A program made the position numbers and the translations under genes. DNA of 11,554 nt from Paracoccaceae bacterium (GTDB lineage Bacteria > Pseudomonadota > Alphaproteobacteria > Rhodobacterales > Rhodobacteraceae), in NCBI GenBank assembly GCA_013214715.1, contig JABSSB010000166.1, positions 1 to 11,554 on the forward strand, in the 5' to 3' direction. Positions 7,229-11,554 of this stretch are shown piece by piece. The number at the start of each line of letters is the position of its first letter. Within the stretch, counting starts at the first letter, position 1. The notes beneath the pieces are model-generated. The model did not search any database and was not told where the DNA came from. It saw only the letters and a program-made list of their open reading frames with translations.

Positions 7229-7794
7229 ACGCCATGCTGGATGAGGTGCTGGTGCTCTTTGGTCTGGGCATCGTCGGGTTCGCGCTGACCAATTTTGACA
7301 ATCTGGCGCTTCTCGTGACGCTGATCCCGGTCATGGGACGGTTGCGGGCCGTGACGGCCTTCTGGTTGGCGCAGGGGCTGACCTTGACCGTGGCGCTGGC
7401 CGCCGCGGCAGGTCTGTCAGCGCAGATTGCAGATCCCGGACCGATTGTGGCTTTGCTTCCCATCTGCATTGGGCTTTGGCGGTTGGTGTCGCGGGGGCAA
7501 AAGGGTGACAGCGCGCGCGGCACCGGCAGCTGGTTCGCCGCTGTGGCCGTGTTCCTGTTGCTGACAGGGGACAGCTTTGCCGTCTTCGCCTCGCTTCTCG
7601 CCGACACGGCGCCGGGGCTGCAATGGGCCGTTTTGCTTTCGGCAATTTCCACGGGCATATTCATGGGCCTGATGGCGACCGAGCTAGCCCGCTATGAATA
7701 CCTGTCACATCTGCTGGACCGCGCCGCGCCCTGGCTGATGATCGGGATCGGACTTTATATCTTCGTCAACAGCGCCACCGACGTGGTTCAATAA
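7225..7794 (+). CDS. Putative CadD/LysE-like small membrane transporter
   Basis: 189-aa hydrophobic protein with about six predicted membrane segments (roughly 7-20, 27-38, 43-63, 73-89, 102-125, 133-152 and 168-182, the first two possibly one broken helix). The T-N-F-D-N-L motif near residues 22-27 and the T-G-D-S-F-A-V-F motif near 114-121 resemble the paired Asp-containing motifs of the cadmium-resistance transporter CadD, part of the LysE superfamily. This suggests export of a cation or small solute, but substrate cannot be read from sequence. Its ATG (7225) overlaps the lpxB stop by 4 bases and has no good ribosome binding site, so it is probably translated by coupling to lpxB. A second ATG at 7234 is a possible start. 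The stop overlaps convergent mnmA by 7 bases. Confident as a gene, moderate on family. Confidence 0.75.
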   Translation: MNAMLDEVLVLFGLGIVGFALTNFDNLALLVTLIPVMGRLRAVTAFWLAQGLTLTVALAAAAGLSAQIADPGPIVALLPICIGLWRLVSRGQKGDSARGTGSWFAAVAVFLLLTGDSFAVFASLLADTAPGLQWAVLLSAISTGIFMGLMATELARYEYLSHLLDRAAPWLMIGIGLYIFVNSATDVVQ

Positions 7795-8933
7795 CCGCGC
7801 CAGATCCACCCGCCGCCAAAGATCCGGCTGCCCCCGGTTTCGTAAAACACACAGGCCTGACCGGGAGAGATCCCTTCTTCGGGCGACAACAGTTCAACCT
7901 CGGCGATGTCCGGCCCAAGCGGTCGAAGCACCGCCTCACGCGGGGGGCGAGTGGAACGCACCTTGACCGAGACGTGCCATTCCTTGCGGGAAGTGAAAGC
8001 CTCATCCCCTAGCCAATTGATCTCCCGCACGGGCACGGTTCGGGTCGATAGCATGTCTTTCGGACCGACCACGACCTCTTTGCGGTCGACATCGAGCTTG
8101 ACGACATAAAGCGGTTCACTCAGCCCACCGATGCCAAGCCCGCGTCGCTGGCCGATCGTGTAATGGATCACCCCCTCATGCCGACCCAGAACGCGGCCAT
8201 CGGCATGGACAATCTCTCCGGGCTCGGCAGCGCCGGGGCGCAGCTTTTCGATCACCTGTGCGTAATTGCCGTTGGGCACGAAACAGATATCCTGACTGTC
8301 AGGCTTGTCTGCCACGGCCAACCCGTATTCCCCCGCCAGCGCCCGCGTCGCGTCCTTGTTGGGCAAATGTCCCAGCGGGAAACGCAGATACTCCAACTGC
8401 TCGGGCGTGGTGGAGAACAGAAAATACGACTGATCGCGATTGGCATCTTCTGCGGAATGCAATTCCGGACCCTTGGCGCCCATCTTGCGCTGGATGTAGT
8501 GGCCAGTGGCCATGCAATCCGCGTCAAGATCCTTGGCGGTTTCGAGCAGGTCCTTGAACTTCACCCGTTCATTGCAACGAATGCAGGGCACCGGCGTGGC
8601 GCCAGCCAGATAGCTGTCGGCAAATTCATCGATCACTGCATCTTTGAAGATATTCTCGTAATCCAGAACATAATGCGGGAAGCCCTTTTCCTCGGCCACG
8701 CGGCGGGCGTCATGTATATCGATCCCGGCACAGCAGGCACCTTTCTTGGCCAACGCGGCCCCATGATCATAAAGCTGAAGCGTCACCCCCACTACGTCAT
8801 AGCCTTCATCGGCCAGCTTGGCGGCCACGACTGAGCTGTCCACGCCGCCGGACATAGCGACGACGACACGGGTTTGTGCGGGTGGTTTGGCAAAGCCAAG
8901 CGAATTCAGATCAGACAGGGTGTCAGACGCCAT
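7788..8933 (-). CDS. mnmA: MnmA, tRNA-specific 2-thiouridylase
   Basis: ATP-dependent enzyme that puts the 2-thio group on the wobble uridine of tRNAs for Lys, Glu and Gln, using sulfur relayed from a cysteine desulfurase. The 381-aa product starts at the ATG complementary to 8931-8933, preceded by AAGGA (complement of 8943-8947, 9-base spacing). An in-frame upstream ATG at 8993 is less likely because it would include the promoter-like sequence. The ATP pyrophosphatase loop S-G-G-V-D-S-S is at residues 28-34. The two catalytic cysteines correspond to C120 (C-I-R-C-N) and C217 (D-S-Q-D-I-C-F). G-A-C-C at 66-69 is another conserved segment. The N-terminus is about 20 residues longer than in E. 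coli. It is divergent from sciP and unrelated in function to the lipid A genes it faces. Confidence 0.96.
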   Translation of the reverse strand: MASDTLSDLNSLGFAKPPAQTRVVVAMSGGVDSSVVAAKLADEGYDVVGVTLQLYDHGAALAKKGACCAGIDIHDARRVAEEKGFPHYVLDYENIFKDAVIDEFADSYLAGATPVPCIRCNERVKFKDLLETAKDLDADCMATGHYIQRKMGAKGPELHSAEDANRDQSYFLFSTTPEQLEYLRFPLGHLPNKDATRALAGEYGLAVADKPDSQDICFVPNGNYAQVIEKLRPGAAEPGEIVHADGRVLGRHEGVIHYTIGQRRGLGIGGLSEPLYVVKLDVDRKEVVVGPKDMLSTRTVPVREINWLGDEAFTSRKEWHVSVKVRSTRPPREAVLRPLGPDIAEVELLSPEEGISPGQACVFYETGGSRIFGGGWIWRGY

Positions 8934-8974
8934 GGCGGCGGGTCCTTGCAGCGCAATTGATGGAGGTACTGATG

Positions 8975-9002
8975 AATATAAGAAAATCCTCATTACTCAC
9001 AA
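8975..9002 (-). promoter_or_regulatory. Candidate promoter for mnmA
   Basis: On the minus strand, TTGTGA (complement of 8997-9002) is separated by 16 bases from TATATT (complement of 8975-8980). These match the sigma-70 consensus at 4/6 and 5/6 positions. The start point would fall about 35 bases before the mnmA ATG. The sequence is the most AT-rich part of the mnmA-sciP intergenic gap. Confidence 0.4.
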
Positions 9003-9010
9003 GGGGCAGC

Positions 9011-9025
9011 TTCACCCATCGTTAA
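9011..9025 (+). promoter_or_regulatory. Candidate CtrA box upstream of sciP
   Basis: TTCA-CCCATCG-TTAA matches the CtrA full-site consensus TTAA-N7-TTAA at 7 of 8 fixed positions. It lies 49 bases before the sciP ATG (9075), where a CtrA-activated promoter would place it, and 9 bases upstream of the candidate -35 of divergent mnmA. In Caulobacter, sciP is directly activated by CtrA, so the position makes biological sense. It is a prediction from motif and position only. Confidence 0.45.
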
Positions 9026-9074
9026 ACCTGTGCGGGCAGTGTCATTGGCAAGTCACGCAAGAAGGAATTCGGCG

Positions 9075-9353
9075 ATGTATCTCAAAAAGATTGAAGGAGT
9101 GCGCTCTGTCACGCTACCCGATGGCACTATCATGACGCAGGCAGACCTTCCAGAACCTCACACCACGCGCTGGGTCGCCTCTCGCAAGATCGCCGTGGTG
9201 CGCGGCGTGCTCTATGGATTGATCACTAAAGACCAGGCATTAACGCGGTTTGGGCTGAGCCAGGAAGAGTTTCAAAGCTGGGTCACCGCAGCCGCGATTC
9301 ATGGCGAAGACGGCCTGAAGACAACCAATGTGCAAAAATTTCGTCTACCTTAG
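9075..9353 (+). CDS. sciP: SciP, DUF1153 CtrA-inhibitory protein
   Basis: Small protein that in Caulobacter binds CtrA and blocks its activation of target promoters in G1. The product is 92 aa, the usual size. ATG 9075 has AAGGA at 9062-9066 (8-base spacing), which rules out the longer frame. It opens with M-Y-L-K-K and has L-P-D-G-T near residues 14-18, both familiar in this family. The signature R-W-V-A-S-R-K (32-38) leads into a helix-turn-helix-like region (about 40-70) with G-L-I-T-K-D-Q-A-L and L-S-x-E-E-F-x-S-W. It lies directly upstream of ctrA in the same direction with a 99-base gap, so inhibitor and target are neighbours here. The gap carries its own CtrA-like site, so ctrA probably has its own promoter as well as possible read-through. 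Confidence 0.93.
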   Translation: MYLKKIEGVRSVTLPDGTIMTQADLPEPHTTRWVASRKIAVVRGVLYGLITKDQALTRFGLSQEEFQSWVTAAAIHGEDGLKTTNVQKFRLP

Positions 9354-9380
9354 CGAGAATCGAGTACACTTACCGAGCCG

Positions 9381-9395
9381 ATAACCTGTGATTAA
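9381..9395 (+). promoter_or_regulatory. Candidate CtrA autoregulatory box upstream of ctrA
   Basis: ATAA-CCTGTGA-TTAA matches TTAA-N7-TTAA at 7 of 8 positions, and both halves continue with CC, as in the extended TTAACC half-site. It lies 57 bases before the ctrA ATG (9453). CtrA is known to autoregulate in Caulobacter. A GAATC (GANTC, the CcrM methylation sequence) lies 20 bases upstream at 9357-9361. Confidence 0.5.
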
Positions 9396-9452
9396 CCTTT
9401 TTCACGGAACAATGACACCGTAAGGTAACAAGCAAGGGGCTTGGGAACGAGT

Positions 9453-10169
9453 ATGCGAATTCTTCTGGTTGAAGACGATCCTGCCACGTCAAAAAGCATC
9501 GAACTGATGCTGACCCATGCAAATTTGAACGTCTATGCCACTGATTTAGGCGAAGAAGGCATCGATCTGGCAAAGTTATATGATTACGATTTGATCCTGT
9601 TGGATTTGAATCTGCCGGACATGAACGGGCATGAGGTTCTGCGCCAGATCCGCTTGGCGCGCATCGACACGCCGATCCTGATCCTGTCGGGCGCTGATGA
9701 CACAGAAAACAAATTGCGGGGCTTTGGGTTTGGCGCAGATGACTATCTGACAAAGCCATTTCACCGCGAAGAGCTGGTCGCCCGGATACACGCGATTATT
9801 CGCCGCTCCAAAGGTCATGCGCAATCGGTGATCAAGACCGGAAAGGTCGCTGTGAACCTCGATGCCAAGACGGTCGACGTGAAAGGAGAGCCGTTGCATC
9901 TGACCGGCAAGGAGTATCAGATGCTGGAGTTGCTCAGTCTGCGCAAGGGCACCACCCTGACCAAAGAGATGTTCCTGAATCATCTCTATGGCGGCATGGA
10001 TGAGCCGGAATTGAAGATCATCGACGTCTTCATCTGCAAGCTGCGCAAGAAGCTGAGCACAGCGACGGGCGGCGACAATTATATCGAAACCGTTTGGGGG
10101 CGCGGCTACGTGCTGCGCGATCCGCAAAGCGCTTCGGAACCTGAGCAGAGATTGGCCCTCGGCGCCTGA
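9453..10169 (+). CDS. ctrA: CtrA cell-cycle response regulator
   Basis: OmpR-family transcription factor phosphorylated through the CckA-ChpT relay. In Rhodobacterales it is usually dispensable and controls motility, gene transfer agents and related traits, rather than being essential as in Caulobacter. The 238-aa product has a receiver domain (about 1-115) with acidic residues E7-D8-D9, the phospho-acceptor D51 and the conserved K101 (L-T-K-P-F). A winged-helix DNA-binding domain follows (about 125-227), including the L-T-G-K-E-Y-Q-M-L segment and ending at the W-G-R-G-Y wing. The start at ATG 9453 gives the standard M-R-I-L-L-V-E-D-D N-terminus; an upstream TTG in frame is not needed. Ribosome binding is modest (AAGGGG at 9434-9439, or GGGA closer). 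sciP is upstream and ligA downstream. Confidence 0.97.
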   Translation: MRILLVEDDPATSKSIELMLTHANLNVYATDLGEEGIDLAKLYDYDLILLDLNLPDMNGHEVLRQIRLARIDTPILILSGADDTENKLRGFGFGADDYLTKPFHREELVARIHAIIRRSKGHAQSVIKTGKVAVNLDAKTVDVKGEPLHLTGKEYQMLELLSLRKGTTLTKEMFLNHLYGGMDEPELKIIDVFICKLRKKLSTATGGDNYIETVWGRGYVLRDPQSASEPEQRLALGA

Positions 10170-10253
10170 GCATCGCTGGACGCCACCAGTTGCGCGCTCT
10201 ATCACATGGGCCAGGTGCGGTCATGCACCCCCATGAGGTAGAGGAGCACACAG

Positions 10254-11552
10254 GTGAGCGAGATGTCGGAGCAGACGCAGCCATCCACTGCGTTACGTCA
10301 CAGCAAGGTGCCGGCCGATGATCTGGCGACGCAGGTCGCTGCACTGGATGTCGCCCAACTGACAGAGGCTGAGGCGACACTCTGGCTGGCACAGTTGGCC
10401 TCAGCCATTTCAGACGCGAATGCTGCCTATCACGAACAGGATGCTCCCAATATCAGCGATGCCGCATATGACGTGCTGCGTCGTTGCAACAGCGCCATAG
10501 AAGCACGGTTCCCAAAGCTGAAACGGGATGACAGCCCGTCAGAGCAGGTCGGATCAAAACCCGCCGAAGGGTTTGGCAAGATCACTCATGCCCAAAGAAT
10601 GCTGTCTTTGGGCAATGCCTTTGAGGCTGAAGATGTGGCGGATTTTGACAAATCGATCCGCAATTACCTTGGACTGCCTGCCGAAGCGCCGATCGCCTAT
10701 TCTGCCGAGCCGAAAATTGACGGTCTGTCTTTGTCGCTGCGGTATGAAAAGGGGCGTCTGGTGCAGGCCGCCACACGTGGCGATGGTAGCGTAGGCGAAA
10801 ACGTGACGGCCAATGCGCGCACGATAGCTGATATTCCTCAGGTTCTTGATGATGCGCCCGATATCCTTGAGGTGCGCGGCGAAGTCTATATGAGCCATGC
10901 CGATTTCGACGCGCTGAACTCTCGTCAGGCGGCCCGCAAAGAAAAAACTTTTGCCAACCCGCGCAATGCTGCTGCTGGCTCGCTTCGCCAGCTTGATGCA
11001 GAAATCACACGCGCCCGACCTTTGAAATTCTTCGCCTATGCCTGGGGAGAGCTCAGCGCGCCGCTGGCCGAGACCCAGATCGGGGCGGTACACCGTCTGG
11101 CGCAGCTTGGGTTTCAAACCAACCCGTTGACAGCCCGCTTCGAAGATCTGGAGGCGTTGCTGGCCCATTACCGCCTGATCGAAAGCCAGCGCGCGACGCT
11201 GGGCTATGATATTGACGGGGTCGTCTACAAGGTTGATGATCTGGCGCTTCAGAGCAGGTTGGGTCTGCGATCCACGACGCCCCGCTGGGCCATTGCCCAT
11301 AAATTCCCGGCAGAACTGGCCTGGACGCGGCTTGAAGGCATCGACATTCAGGTTGGCCGCACCGGAGCACTCAGCCCGGTGGCGCGGCTGCATCCTGTCA
11401 CGGTGGGCGGCGTGGTCGTGTCCAATGCGACCTTGCACAATGAAGATTACATCGCCGGTCGGGACGCCAATGGACAGCCCATCCGTGACGGCAAGGATAT
11501 TCGCGTTTTCTGGATCATCTGCGTCAGACGCGGCAGCCGCGCGGCCTCATAA
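10254..11552 (+). CDS. ligA: LigA, NAD-dependent DNA ligase, 3' end broken or missing
   Basis: Seals nicks in replication and repair using NAD+. GTG 10254 is chosen over ATG 10263 because GAGGAG (10241-10246) is 7 bases upstream. The N-terminal domain (about 35-105) carries the NMN-binding Y-x-x-x-D-A-P-x-x-x-D-A-x-Y-D pattern. The adenylation domain is intact: catalytic K154 in E-P-K-I-D-G, then R-G-D-G, R-G-E-V-Y, N-P-R-N-A-A-A-G-S, D-I-D-G-V-V-Y-K and A-H-K-F-P. The OB-fold begins (G-R-T-G-A-L-S-P-V-A) and is normal to V418, where family members continue G-D-W-V. Here the frame reads an unrelated short tail and stops at 11550-11552, giving 432 aa instead of about 700. Zinc finger, helix-hairpin-helix and BRCT domains are absent. 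A damaged contig end or a frameshift is likelier than a working short ligase, because ligA is normally essential. Confidence 0.92.
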   Translation: MSEMSEQTQPSTALRHSKVPADDLATQVAALDVAQLTEAEATLWLAQLASAISDANAAYHEQDAPNISDAAYDVLRRCNSAIEARFPKLKRDDSPSEQVGSKPAEGFGKITHAQRMLSLGNAFEAEDVADFDKSIRNYLGLPAEAPIAYSAEPKIDGLSLSLRYEKGRLVQAATRGDGSVGENVTANARTIADIPQVLDDAPDILEVRGEVYMSHADFDALNSRQAARKEKTFANPRNAAAGSLRQLDAEITRARPLKFFAYAWGELSAPLAETQIGAVHRLAQLGFQTNPLTARFEDLEALLAHYRLIESQRATLGYDIDGVVYKVDDLALQSRLGLRSTTPRWAIAHKFPAELAWTRLEGIDIQVGRTGALSPVARLHPVTVGGVVVSNATLHNEDYIAGRDANGQPIRDGKDIRVFWIICVRRGSRAAS

Positions 11553-11554
11553 GG

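Noticed and set aside
10214..10229. Hairpin GGTGC/GCACC between ctrA and ligA as a ctrA terminator
   Set aside because: Short stem followed by C and A rather than T; not enough to call an intrinsic terminator.
11505..11554. Insertion sequence end at the ligA breakpoint
   Set aside because: Only 50 bases are visible, no terminal inverted repeat or target duplication can be seen, and a W-I-I remnant of the expected ligase sequence survives past the breakpoint.

Overview
The window is a stretch of alphaproteobacterial core chromosome, almost certainly from the Rhodobacterales (Roseobacter-like). The reasons are the moderately GC-rich coding sequence, the order rseP-bamA-ompH-fabZ-lpxA-lpxI-lpxB, the use of LpxI (rather than LpxH) for the lipid A pyrophosphatase step, and a sciP (DUF1153) gene next to ctrA. 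Family assignments rest on motifs read by eye; no database search was possible.

Bases 1-7794 (+ strand) form an envelope-biogenesis block. It opens with the C-terminal part of the site-2 protease RseP. A gene-poor gap of about 400 bases follows. It holds a 41-codon membrane microprotein ORF with a good ribosome binding site, a set of 11-bp-phased short repeats, a terminator-like hairpin and a possible bamA promoter. Then come bamA (outer-membrane protein assembly), an ompH/skp periplasmic chaperone, fabZ, lpxA, lpxI, lpxB and a small CadD/LysE-like membrane protein. Apart from a 100-base gap before fabZ, these genes are 3-4 bases apart or overlap by 1-4 bases, so they look co-transcribed and translationally coupled. 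Functionally they cover outer-membrane protein insertion, chaperoning and the early Raetz pathway; lpxD, which usually sits between skp and fabZ, is not here.

Bases 7788-8933 (- strand) hold mnmA (tRNA 2-thiouridylase). It converges on the CadD-like gene with a 7-base tail-to-tail overlap and diverges from sciP.

Bases 9075-11554 (+ strand) hold a cell-cycle regulator pair, sciP then ctrA, followed by ligA. The gaps before sciP and before ctrA each contain a site that differs by one base from the CtrA full-site consensus TTAA-N7-TTAA. This suggests CtrA control of both genes and a linked activator/inhibitor module. ligA has an intact adenylation domain, but its OB-fold breaks down after codon 418 and runs into a stop two bases before the window end. 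That looks more like a damaged contig end than a natural short ligase.

No RNA genes, CRISPR arrays, insertion sequences or phage genes were seen. I found no new multi-gene system. The least-explained items are the 41-aa membrane microprotein, the CadD-like protein coupled to lpxB, the two CtrA-like boxes and the broken ligA end.
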